Source: CAG-1782 sp964418255 (lineage in GTDB: Bacteria > Bacillota > Clostridia > Christensenellales > DTU072). From it: a DNA stretch of 34,204 nt. The notes beneath the pieces are model-generated. The model was not told the origin of the DNA. It worked only from the letters and a program-made list of their open reading frames with translations, and ran no database searches. The position numbers and the translations under genes were made by a program. Within the stretch, counting starts at the first letter, position 1. Each line of letters starts with the position of its first letter. This document shows positions 13,828 through 22,400 of the stretch, in pieces. The stretch lies in NCBI GenBank assembly GCA_964418255.1, contig CAYQKV010000012.1, positions 1 to 34,204 of the forward strand, written 5' to 3'.

Positions 13828-14610
13828 ATGATACTTTTGATGGATGTAGGCAACACCAATATAAAAATCGGTCTTGCCAACGAAAAAAAACAGCTTAATA
13901 CCTGGCGCGTGGCTACGGACACTTCCCGTACCGCGGACGAATTCGGTATGATACTTTTCGATTTGCTCAGTCAAGCGGGTCATTCTTTCGGCGACATAGA
14001 CGGAATTATCATTTCCAGCGTCGCTCCGAGCATAAACTACACCCTCGAGCATATGTGCACTTATTATATGAAGAGAAAGCCGATTATGGTTTCTCCCAAA
14101 CTCAACCTCGGCAAAATAAGTCTCGATTACAACTCGCACGAACTCGGCAGCGACAGAATAATAAACGCCGTTGCGGCGTACGAACTCTATTCCTCGCCCG
14201 TCATCATCGTTGATTTCGGCAGTTGCACGACTTTCGGCGTAGTGGACGAAAACGGCGTTTTCCGCGGCGGTCTCATCGCTCCCGGCATTAAGTCGAGCGC
14301 GGAAAGTCTTGTCAACACCGCGGCGAAACTCCCTCGGATAGAACTCGTCAATCCTTCCGCGGTTATCGGTAAAAACACCGTGGAAAATATGCAAGCGGGG
14401 GTTATTTACGGTTTCACGGGGCTTGTCGAATATATTGTAAACAAAATAAAGCGCGAACCCGGATTCGGTTCGGCAAAAGTCGTCGCAACTGGCGGTATGA
14501 GCCAGCTCGTCACACAGAACAGCGACGTAATCGACGTCGTGGACCGCGCGCTCAGTCTCAAAGGTTTGAAAATACTATACGAATACAATAAAAATTTACA
14601 GAAAAATTAA
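13828..14610 (+). CDS. coaX: Type III pantothenate kinase
   Basis: The 260-residue cytosolic enzyme phosphorylates pantothenate, the first step of coenzyme A synthesis; the type III form belongs to the ASKHA fold. The N-terminal phosphate loop is LLMDVGNTNIKIGL (3-16) with Asp 6. Further motifs are ISSVAPS (62-68), ELGSDRI (105-111) with catalytic Asp 109, and VDFGSCTTFGVV (128-139). In most relatives the last reads VDFGTATTFD, so the usual Asp after TTF is Gly here. Length fits the family. GAGG lies 5-8 nt before the ATG. It is followed 12 nt later by hom, whose ribosome binding site overlaps the coaX stop region, so the two are co-transcribed. Confidence 0.95.
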   Translation: MILLMDVGNTNIKIGLANEKKQLNTWRVATDTSRTADEFGMILFDLLSQAGHSFGDIDGIIISSVAPSINYTLEHMCTYYMKRKPIMVSPKLNLGKISLDYNSHELGSDRIINAVAAYELYSSPVIIVDFGSCTTFGVVDENGVFRGGLIAPGIKSSAESLVNTAAKLPRIELVNPSAVIGKNTVENMQAGVIYGFTGLVEYIVNKIKREPGFGSAKVVATGGMSQLVTQNSDVIDVVDRALSLKGLKILYEYNKNLQKN

Positions 14611-14622
14611 GGAGAATTTCTT

Positions 14623-15897
14623 ATGAAAAAAATCGGCGTTGCCCTGCTCGGACTCGGCACGGTAGGCGGCGGAACTTACCGCATTCTCAGAAACAACGGC
14701 AAAAATATCGCAAAGCGCGACGGCGTGGAAATCGAAGTAAGACATATCATCGAACGCGACGTAAGCAAGGCTGTCGCTCTCGGCGCGGATATTTCCACCG
14801 TAAGTCAAAACATCGACGACGTGGTAAACGACCCCGAAACGAAAATAGTAGCGGAATTTTTCGGCGGTATCGAACCCGCGAAAACCTTCCTTATAAAATG
14901 TCTTCTTGCGGGAAAAAGCATCGTCACCGCGAATAAAGAACTGTTTTCCAAACACTGGCCCGAACTCGAAGCCGCGGCTAAGAAAGGAAAAGCGGGACTT
15001 TATTTCGAAGCGAGTTGCGTAGGCGGCGTTCCGATTATCCGCACTCTTACCCAAAGTATGCAGGGAAACAACATTCTTTCCCTCAAAGGCATAGTAAACG
15101 GCACGACGAACTTTATTCTCTCGAAAATGACGGACGAAGGAAAAGATTATGCCGACGTTCTCAAAGAGGCGCAGGAACTCGGCTATGCCGAAGCGAACCC
15201 GTCGGCGGACGTGGACGGATTTGACAGTATGTATAAACTCAGCATACTTTCCAGCCTTGCGTTCCATAAGAAAGTGCCGATTTCCGAAATTTATCGCGAA
15301 GGCATTTCTTCGGTAAGTAAAGTCGATATAGACTTCGGAAAGAAATTCGGTTACACCTTGAAACTTCTTGCAATTGCCAAGCAAACGGACGGAAAAATCG
15401 AAGCGCGCGTTCATCCCGCGTTTATCCCCTCCGACCACCCTCTCGCTTCGGTTAAAGGCAGTTTTAACGCGGTGTTCATTCAGGGCGACAACGTCGGCGA
15501 CATAATGCTCTATGGCAGAGGCGCGGGCGACCTTCCCACGGGTAGCGCTATAGTGAGCGACATTGTTTTCGCCGCGAAACAAACCAAACACCAGTACACT
15601 TCGTTCCGCAACAGCGACAACGTAAAAGCGTCGGATTTCACTAAAAATTACGTATGCCGTTACTATATAAGAATGAGCGTAAAAGACGAAACGGGCGTGC
15701 TCGCCAAAATCGCCGCGGCTTTTGCAAAATACGGCGTAAGCATCGATATGATGCAACAAATCGGTTGCGACGATGAAGCGACGATAATTTTCTTAACGCA
15801 CGAAACCCCGGAAAACGCTCTGCACGGCGCGATAAACGCAATCGAGAAACTCGCCTGTCTCAACGAAACGAGCGCAATCATTCGCGTGGAAAAATAA
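14623..15897 (+). CDS. hom: Homoserine dehydrogenase with C-terminal ACT domain
   Basis: The 424-residue enzyme reduces aspartate semialdehyde to homoserine with NAD(P)H, the branch point to threonine and methionine. The Rossmann motif GLGTVGGG lies at 10-17, TANKELFS marks the substrate region, and DVDGFDSMYKLSIL includes the active-site Asp and Lys. The C-terminal part (about 350-424, from YYIRMSVKDETGVLAKI) is an ACT domain, normally a site for threonine feedback inhibition. Length fits the monofunctional enzyme. AAGGAG lies 8 nt before the ATG and overlaps the coaX stop. Pairing with coaX is a lineage-specific operon rather than a pathway link, and thrB/thrC are not in view. Confidence 0.97.
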   Translation: MKKIGVALLGLGTVGGGTYRILRNNGKNIAKRDGVEIEVRHIIERDVSKAVALGADISTVSQNIDDVVNDPETKIVAEFFGGIEPAKTFLIKCLLAGKSIVTANKELFSKHWPELEAAAKKGKAGLYFEASCVGGVPIIRTLTQSMQGNNILSLKGIVNGTTNFILSKMTDEGKDYADVLKEAQELGYAEANPSADVDGFDSMYKLSILSSLAFHKKVPISEIYREGISSVSKVDIDFGKKFGYTLKLLAIAKQTDGKIEARVHPAFIPSDHPLASVKGSFNAVFIQGDNVGDIMLYGRGAGDLPTGSAIVSDIVFAAKQTKHQYTSFRNSDNVKASDFTKNYVCRYYIRMSVKDETGVLAKIAAAFAKYGVSIDMMQQIGCDDEATIIFLTHETPENALHGAINAIEKLACLNETSAIIRVEK

Positions 15898-15973
15898 GCG
15901 GTTGTAATCGAAAAACAAAAAAAGGCGAGCAAAAACGTGTCAGACTAGGGAAATTATTTTTACGGATAAACAA

Positions 15974-16016
15974 ATAGCCCGCTAATTTAGCAAACGAAGT
16001 CAGCGGGCTATAATTT
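15974..16016 (+). terminator. Terminator of coaX-hom overlapping a -10 box
   Basis: ATAGCCCGCT (15974-15983) pairs perfectly with AGCGGGCTAT (16002-16011) around an 18-nt loop and is followed by AATTTTC. The right arm runs into a TATAAT at 16009-16014, the possible -10 box of the next gene. Confidence 0.65.
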
Positions 16017-16024
16017 TCATTGGA

Positions 16025-16210
16025 TTGAGCAATAAATTAAAGTTATATCAACTCAATCAAAAAAAGTTTGCTTCTTCTATTCACGTTTCGCAAGCCTGCG
16101 TAACTTATTGGTTGAAATCGGAAAGGCAGCCGACTGCGGAAGCTATTTTTGTCATCTCGAAAACTTACGGCGTTTCTTCCGATTATCTTCTCGGACTCAC
16201 TGATTACTGA
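16025..16210 (+). CDS. Minimal XRE-family helix-turn-helix protein
   Basis: The 61-residue product is almost only a Cro/C1-type DNA-binding domain. NQKKFASSIHVSQACVTYWL covers helices 2 and 3, and ERQPTAEAIFVISKTYGVSSDYLLGLTDY is the standard end of the domain. Helix 1 is short compared with relatives, by several residues. An in-frame stop at 15983 limits the frame, and the first usable start is TTG at 16025, with no ribosome binding site. A TATAAT at 16009-16014 would start transcription within a few bases of that TTG, so the gene is either leaderless or a 5'-truncated remnant. A terminator follows the stop. The targets are unknown. Confidence 0.6.
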   Translation: MSNKLKLYQLNQKKFASSIHVSQACVTYWLKSERQPTAEAIFVISKTYGVSSDYLLGLTDY

Positions 16211-16251
16211 CTCCGCTTTCTATACCCGATAACGTAAAAAATGTATAAAGA

Positions 16252-16287
16252 AAAAACCGCGTCCCGAAAACAAGGGTAGCGGTTTTT
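16252..16287. terminator. Bidirectional terminator between XRE gene and lipoprotein operon
   Basis: AAAAACCGC (16252-16260) pairs with GCGGTTTTT (16279-16287), with a second CCC/GGG pairing inside. A-run and T-run flank the stem on either strand, and it lies between convergent genes. Confidence 0.8.
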
Positions 16288-16319
16288 ATTCGTTTAGTTC
16301 TTAAAATTTGTTTTTCGAT

Positions 16320-17084
16320 TTATTCGGCTTCGGACAAAACGGGCGGTTTTATCTTAGTCACCACGTCGAGCGCAAGGAGTTCGTTTCTCACTCTTAGGCA
16401 CTCTTTTTCCTCGCTGTCCTTAAACTGAGTCATCACGACATAGGGTTCTCCGAGTTCGTTATATTCCCCTAAGTACACCGCTCTGATGGGTTCGTTCTGC
16501 GTTTTCGAGGTTATTTCTTTCAGTTCGTATTTTCCTTTTATCACAAACGCCAAATTTTTGGGAAGCAATATGCCGTTTAAGTAAATTTTCTGTTCGGTAT
16601 CTATCCCGTTTATCAATTTTTTTACCGCTTCCGACTCGTAATCTATCCCCTCGACATACAGCCCGAGGTCGGTTTCTAACCTTCTGATGATTTTTATCAT
16701 ATCCTTAAAACTTTCCGTCGGGAAAAGCCCGTTGACGTATTTTTCAAGTCCGCTTACGTCAACTGCCGCGTTTTCTCCCGAAGTTATGCCTAACCCTGCG
16801 ATAAAGACGTTCGCCAAAGTAATTCCCGTTTCGTTAAGCATTATTCTCAATTCGAGGTCGCCGTCCGGCGTTAATTTAATGTAAGTTTTCTTTTCGTCGA
16901 GAAGCGGCGTAATTTCTCTCCCCCACACTTTGGCTGTATCGAGTTCGTAAAACACTTCGCTTTCAACGAAAACTTTTTCCGTTTCCTCTTTATCCTCGCA
17001 CGCCGTAAACATTGCGATTGCCATACAACATAAGACGAGAACCGCCGCCGTAAACGCTATTTTTTTAACTATTGCATTTTTCAT
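16320..17084 (-). CDS. Small lipoprotein of unknown function
   Basis: The 254-residue protein has a lysine-containing N-terminus, a hydrophobic stretch and a lipobox-like FTAC near residue 29, followed by an acidic linker (EDKEETE). It is therefore predicted to be anchored on the outer face of the membrane. The body mixes beta strands and helices with no domain I recognise. The ATG at 17084 is chosen because AGAGGTGA lies just upstream and because it places the signal peptide at the start; a TTG at 17105 is less likely. It follows the SGNH hydrolase lipoprotein gene by 17 nt and is read in the same operon, so the two may work together at the cell surface. Confidence 0.75.
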   Translation of the reverse strand: MKNAIVKKIAFTAAVLVLCCMAIAMFTACEDKEETEKVFVESEVFYELDTAKVWGREITPLLDEKKTYIKLTPDGDLELRIMLNETGITLANVFIAGLGITSGENAAVDVSGLEKYVNGLFPTESFKDMIKIIRRLETDLGLYVEGIDYESEAVKKLINGIDTEQKIYLNGILLPKNLAFVIKGKYELKEITSKTQNEPIRAVYLGEYNELGEPYVVMTQFKDSEEKECLRVRNELLALDVVTKIKPPVLSEAE

Positions 17085-17101
17085 AGCCGTCACCTCTTCT
17101 C

Positions 17102-18148
17102 TCAATAATTAGGCGTAACGCCGTCAATGGCGTCGAAATACATTTCGGTTATCGCGTCGTAAGTCGAAGCCTTGTCTATCGCTTTTTTCGTCGCTTTTAT
17201 GTCGACTTTCGTATCTTTATACAGTCTGTCGAGTTGTTCTTTTCTGAGCGTTTTGTAATTTGCAATCGCGTAGTCGTGGTCGGCTATGCCCAAATCTTCG
17301 AGTTTTTCCTGCAAAAGTCCCGCGATTACCGCGTGTCCCTCGTTGCTCGGATGTACGCAGTCGGGGTAAATAAGTCTGTCGAGGCGGTTTACGTCCGCTC
17401 TATACAGTCCGTCGAATTTCGCGTTGACGTCGATTATGCTGAACTGTCCGGGGTTATAGACAAGGTATCTGTATAGCACGTTGTTCATTCTGTTTATCAG
17501 TAACCCTGCGATATTATAAAAGTCTTCTTCTGTTACTTCGGGGTGAGCGTCTCTTACTTTTTGTTTATCTTTTTCCCCCATCGTGGTCGAACCGGGATAC
17601 ATAGGATTGTACACCGTTTGGAAAATAAGCTCGGCTTCGGAATTGAGTTCTTTTATTCTCGCCACAATGCCCTCGATATTGCTGTACGACTCGGCGAGAA
17701 TTTCGTCCACTTCGGTATAGTCCGCGGGAGTTTCAAGCGCAGCCATAACGTACTGACTGAACCCCACCTGCAAGAGGTCGTTGCCCAAAATCGAAACGAC
17801 GATTACGTCCGCTTCCATAATGGCGGTTATCGGCGCGTATGCCGTGTCGTCGGCTTCGCGGGAAATATAATCGAGGAGCTGTCCCGTCTTATGCCCGCTA
17901 ATCGCGCGGTTTCTGTATGTAAATCCGTTTATCTGTCCGACTACGCCGAGGTAAGAATAGTTATCTCTTTCGATGACGGGAGACGGTCCGAGCACACCCT
18001 CGGCAATCGAATCCCCGAGCACGATAATTTTCGTATCCGAACGGTTCGCATTATCCTCTTTGTCCTTGTCTTCGCACGAAAGGAAAAAACAAGCCGTTAT
18101 GACTATCGCCATAACGCAAGCAGTAATTAAAATCAGTTTCTTCTTCAC
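17102..18148 (-). CDS. SGNH/GDSL-type hydrolase lipoprotein
   Basis: The 348-residue protein is an extracellular lipid-anchored esterase-type hydrolase. After a signal with lipobox FLSC (Cys 25), block I is VLGDSIAEG with nucleophile Ser 47, block II has the glycine of AISGHKTGQ (about 85), block III is SILGND (Asn about 123), and block V is DCVHPSNEGH with Asp 263 and His 266. All four SGNH residues are present. The substrate is unknown; relatives remove acetyl or acyl groups from glycans or lipids. The start is GTG at 18148: AAGGAGG lies 9 nt before it, and this site would be inside the coding region if the ATG at 18172 were used. A promoter lies at 18229-18201. A lipoprotein gene follows in the same operon. 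Confidence 0.85.
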   Translation of the reverse strand: MKKKLILITACVMAIVITACFFLSCEDKDKEDNANRSDTKIIVLGDSIAEGVLGPSPVIERDNYSYLGVVGQINGFTYRNRAISGHKTGQLLDYISREADDTAYAPITAIMEADVIVVSILGNDLLQVGFSQYVMAALETPADYTEVDEILAESYSNIEGIVARIKELNSEAELIFQTVYNPMYPGSTTMGEKDKQKVRDAHPEVTEEDFYNIAGLLINRMNNVLYRYLVYNPGQFSIIDVNAKFDGLYRADVNRLDRLIYPDCVHPSNEGHAVIAGLLQEKLEDLGIADHDYAIANYKTLRKEQLDRLYKDTKVDIKATKKAIDKASTYDAITEMYFDAIDGVTPNY

Positions 18149-18200
18149 CGCACATAACCTCCTTATTCGCATCGCCCGAGCCGCGCGACGAACTATATCT

Positions 18201-18229
18201 ATGATAACCTTTTTTCCATATTTTGTAAA
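18201..18229 (-). promoter_or_regulatory. Sigma-A promoter of the SGNH lipoprotein operon
   Basis: Minus-strand TTTACA (18229-18224), 17 nt, TATCAT (18206-18201). Ten of twelve bases match. It lies back to back with the promoter of the DUF2804 gene. Confidence 0.7.
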
Positions 18230-18283
18230 GTAGCGATTTTTTTCGGAATTTTCGGCTTTTTGCAATTATTTTGCGAAACAGTC

Positions 18284-18313
18284 TTGAAAAAACCGCGCTA
18301 ATGATTATATAAT
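18284..18313 (+). promoter_or_regulatory. Promoter of the DUF2804 gene with duplicated 11-bp unit
   Basis: TTGAAA (18284-18289), 18 nt, TATAAT (18308-18313). The unit ATGATTATATA occurs twice in tandem (18301-18311, 18312-18322), which creates a second TATAAT at 18319-18324. Confidence 0.6.
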
Positions 18314-18355
18314 GATTATATAATGAAAAGAAAGAACTTCGTGAGGTCGAAAAAA

Positions 18356-19393
18356 ATGAACAAACAGACGGAAATTACGGAAAAAACTTCTCTTCTTAAA
18401 CCCGACGGAATGGTAAACGCGGTAGGTTGGTGTCGACGTTGTTTAGTCGATTACAACAAGGAAAACATTCCGAACTCTTTACGTATACGCAAAAAGGAAT
18501 GGGACTTCTATCAGGTCTCCGACGGCGAGTGGCTTATTCAGGTTTGTTTTGCCAATATAACCGTCGGAGCCGCCGCTACCTGCGACGTAAAAAATCTGAA
18601 AACGGGAGAAAAATATTCTTTCGCTTCTATCGTTCCCGCCGCGTTTAACCGTTATGTTCTCACTTCGCAAAACGCCGAAAACCCCTCTGTTTTCGAGTAT
18701 TCCCAAGGCGGCGTTTATCTGAAATTCGACGTAAAAAAAGACTATCGAGAAATCGTGTTCAAAGCTAAAAAAGGAAGGAAAAACATAGATTTATATTTAC
18801 GCGCTTCTCATATCCCCGATAACGAATCCATAACGATAGTTACGCCGTTTAGTCTTCCGAAACGCTTTTTTCTGACAACCAAATATAATTGTATGCCTAC
18901 GGAAGGCAGAATTATTCTCAACGAAAAAACCGTCTCGTTCGCCCCCGATAAAACCTTTTGCGTTCTCGACTGGGGCAGAGGCGTATGGCCATACAAAAAT
19001 TACTGGTACTGGGGAAACGGCGCGAAAATAATCGACGGAAAACTGTTCGGTTTCGAAATAACCTGGGGCATCGGCGATACGTCTTTCGCCACGGAAACCT
19101 GCGTTTTTTACGACGGAAAAGCGCACAAAATCGGCGCGGTGGACGTAGCCGTTCACCCAAAAAAACAAGGATATATGAAACCGTGGGTTTTCTCATCGGA
19201 CGACGGACGGTTCAACCTTACGATGACGCCGTTTTACGACAACGCAAGCGGTATGATATTTATGGGGCTTGTCGGAATGAAAACGCACCAGGTGCACGGT
19301 TATTTCAACGGCACGGTAGTTCTCGACGACGGGAAAGTTTTGGAAATTAAAAATATGTATGCATTTTGCGAATACGTAGAAAATCGCTGGTAG
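18356..19393 (+). CDS. DUF2804 family protein
   Basis: The 345-residue protein matches the uncharacterised DUF2804 family along most of its length. Family signatures are LDWGRGVWPYKNYWYWGNGA, the GFEITWGIGDTSFATET block, FYDGKAHKIGAVD, YMKPWVF, SSDDGRFNLTMTPFYD, and the final HQVHGYFNG..VLDDGK with a terminal EYVENRW. The family is rich in aromatic residues and beta strands, has no signal peptide, and its activity is not known to me. The ATG at 18356 is preceded by GAGG 9 nt upstream; an ATG at 18323 lies on the expected transcription start and is less likely. It is divergent from the SGNH operon. No terminator separates it from the large surface protein gene. Confidence 0.85.
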   Translation: MNKQTEITEKTSLLKPDGMVNAVGWCRRCLVDYNKENIPNSLRIRKKEWDFYQVSDGEWLIQVCFANITVGAAATCDVKNLKTGEKYSFASIVPAAFNRYVLTSQNAENPSVFEYSQGGVYLKFDVKKDYREIVFKAKKGRKNIDLYLRASHIPDNESITIVTPFSLPKRFFLTTKYNCMPTEGRIILNEKTVSFAPDKTFCVLDWGRGVWPYKNYWYWGNGAKIIDGKLFGFEITWGIGDTSFATETCVFYDGKAHKIGAVDVAVHPKKQGYMKPWVFSSDDGRFNLTMTPFYDNASGMIFMGLVGMKTHQVHGYFNGTVVLDDGKVLEIKNMYAFCEYVENRW

Positions 19394-19434
19394 CAAGGAA
19401 ATAATTTATCAAATTAAACTCGTCTTAAAGCCCA

Positions 19435-19463
19435 TTGACTAATTTCGGCTCTTATTATATAAT
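19435..19463 (+). promoter_or_regulatory. Near-consensus promoter of the 1801-residue surface protein gene
   Basis: TTGACT (19435-19440), 17 nt, TATAAT (19458-19463). The expected transcription start near 19470 is only about four bases before the ATG at 19474. Confidence 0.8.
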
Positions 19464-19473
19464 TAGCTTAATT

Positions 19474-22400
19474 ATGGATAAAAATTTTTTATTACGCGCG
19501 CGCACGCGCTTGCTCATTATAGTTTTATTTACGCTTTTCGCTCTCGCGCTTACGGCGGCTCTTTTGCCGTATAATAATGCGGCGTTTGCCGACGAAACGT
19601 ATTTTTCTTCGGGCAGCGGCACAGGAAACGACCCTTATATCATTTCCACGCCCGCGGAACTCGTTTATCTATCCGACCTCGTAAATTCCGGAACGAAACG
19701 CGCCGACGGAAAAATGTATTCCGCCCTCGCTTATCGCCTTAACGCCGACCTGGATATGGCGGGAATTTCCTTTTCTCCTATCGGGAAAAGCGGCGCTTCG
19801 CCCTCTCTTTCTTATTATATCGAAATATCCGACGTCGTTCGTTCCGCGCCCGGTTTGTCGGGTTTTTGGGTGAGCGCAAATTTCAACTCTTACTTTTACG
19901 TTCTCGAAGACGGAGAATACGTAAAGTGTTCGGATACGACATCTTATGCCGAATACGACGAAATTCTTTTTGCTTCGACCGATTTTTACTACTACTATCA
20001 ATTCGAAACCGCGTTTTTCGGTACTTTCGACGGGAACGGACATACGATTTCCCATCTTTCCGTAAGCGAAGCAAGCGACTGTGCCGGGCTTTTCGGCTAC
20101 GCCGTCAACGCCGAGATTAAAAACCTTATTCTCGAAAACGCTTCGGTAAGCGGTTCTTCCGACGCGGGAATTATCGCGGGGAATATTTCCTCGTCCGTTA
20201 TTTCTAACTGCGCGGTTATCTCCTCTTCCGCCGTTTCGGTTTCCCCTTATTCCGCGGGTGGCGTAGCGGCGGTTCTTTCTCCCTCGATAAAATACACCGC
20301 CGACCTCGGCGGATACTCTTACAACGAAATGGAAGACTATCTCTACCCATATATCAACACTCCGCGCGCTCAACTCGTTTCGAATTGCGCGGTAATAGGC
20401 GGCGAATTTATCGGTGCATATGCGGGCGGCATTGTAGGTTTTGCCGAAGAAGGCGCGATTACCGACTGTTTTTCTTCCGCTGCCGTAACCGCCGAAGAAG
20501 GCGGCTTTAAGGGTTGTCTCGTCGGTTCGCTTGTTTCTCCTTCAAACGCATCTTACTGCCTCGGCGTGAGCGGCTCGTTGTTCGGTAAAATCGAAACGGA
20601 AACGGAAGAAGAAACGAATTTTTCCCATTGCATCTATCCTTCGGACATATTATCCGACGCGCTCGTCGATTGTTCTCTTACTACCGAAAACATACTTACT
20701 TCCGCGACCGAACTTCTTTCCGACTCGTGGAACGTCTTTGAAAACGACGGGACGACCTACTATTACCCTTCTCCCGTTTCTTATGCCCGTCAAAATCTTA
20801 CCGCATATTCGGTGAGCATAGACGGCGCGCAAGTTGCGCTTATAAACTCTCTTACTTTAGACGGCGCGATTTACGTTTTGCCCGACGGTTCTTTGGACGG
20901 TTATAATTTCGAATATTACGAAATCGGCGGCGTTCGTAAAAACGCGGGAGAAACCGTTTCCCTTTCGGGAGACGTATCCGCGACCCTTTACCGTTCGCTT
21001 ATCGCCCCGATTTCATCCGACCTTACGGTGGAAATTCTCAGAAGTAACACGGTTTATTCTGGAGAAGAATTCCTCGCGGCTTCCTCGTCGTATTCCGACC
21101 CGTATATGCGCGAATTTACCTTGCAATGGTACAAACTTTCACCCGACGGACTTACTTATTCGCCCGTTTCTTCGGCTCACGACGCTCTTAATTTAACGCG
21201 CGTTTCCGATAGCGGTTCGTATTTTTGCCGAGCGACGGTTATTGCCGACGGAAACGTCAATCTCGTTTCCGAAAACGCGGTCTACGTCGATTCCGACGTA
21301 TTCGATTTTATCGTATCGCCCAAACCCGCGACCGTAGATATTTACGCTTCGAGCGGCGGCGCTTCTTCCGTCCCGTTTACCGGTTCCGTCTATTCCATCG
21401 ACTTTTCGCGCTCGTTTACAGGCGTAATTTCTACGGACGAAAGCGCGGTTTCCGTAAGCAACTATGCTCTTACTCTTAACGGCGCGCCGAGCGAAGCTCG
21501 CTTAGCGAACACATACCTCGCCACCGCCGCAGTCTCTCACCCCGATTATGTTTTTACTGTAAGAAACGGTGAATTTACGGTTACCCCGGTGCCGATTTCG
21601 GCTACCCTTACAGGCTATAACGGCTTATACGACGGCAAAAATCATTCCGCGACGGCAAGCGACTTTACTTTCGTCGGAAGTCCGTCGTACAAAATCGAAT
21701 ATTCCTTAGACAACGAGACGTATTTTTCCGATAATTTCGAATTTACCTCGGTGACGGACTCTACGGTGTACGTAAGAATTACCGCGCCCGACCACGAACC
21801 TTTTGTTTCTTCCGTTTCCATTGTCATCGCGCCTTTACCCGTGACGGTGACGGCGGCGGAAAGTTATGAAAAACCGAGTAAAATTTACGATTTTTCTACG
21901 GCTTTTCCCGTTTCCTCTATCGACGCGTCGCATTATACCCTTTCTTACGGCGGCGATTTCGACGGGACCTGTCCGATAACCGTAACGAGCGTGACTTCCC
22001 TTTCTCCCAACTGCGGAGATACGGTTTGCACGGTTGTTTTTGCGATAAACGACGATAATTTCGTTCTCACGAACTCTTCTGTTTCCATTGACGCCGTTAT
22101 CCGTCAAGGCACGGTATCGATTGTTCCGAAGAAGTCTTTAAGCGCGGTCTATCGCGGCGGCACGGACTATATAAACGCTATAAAATCGGAAGATTACGAA
22201 ATCATATCCGACTCGTCCGTGACTCCTCTTATCGGCGTTTATTCGGCTGTTTCCGATTCGCCTCGCGTAAAACTTGCCTCTTCTCTCACCGTAAAATTCA
22301 GCATTTCGGGCACGAATTTCGTATTCGAAAACGGCACGGGAGAGTATGTTTTCGAATTTTCTCTCACACCTAAAAAACTCACCGTCGACCCGTCGCTTGT

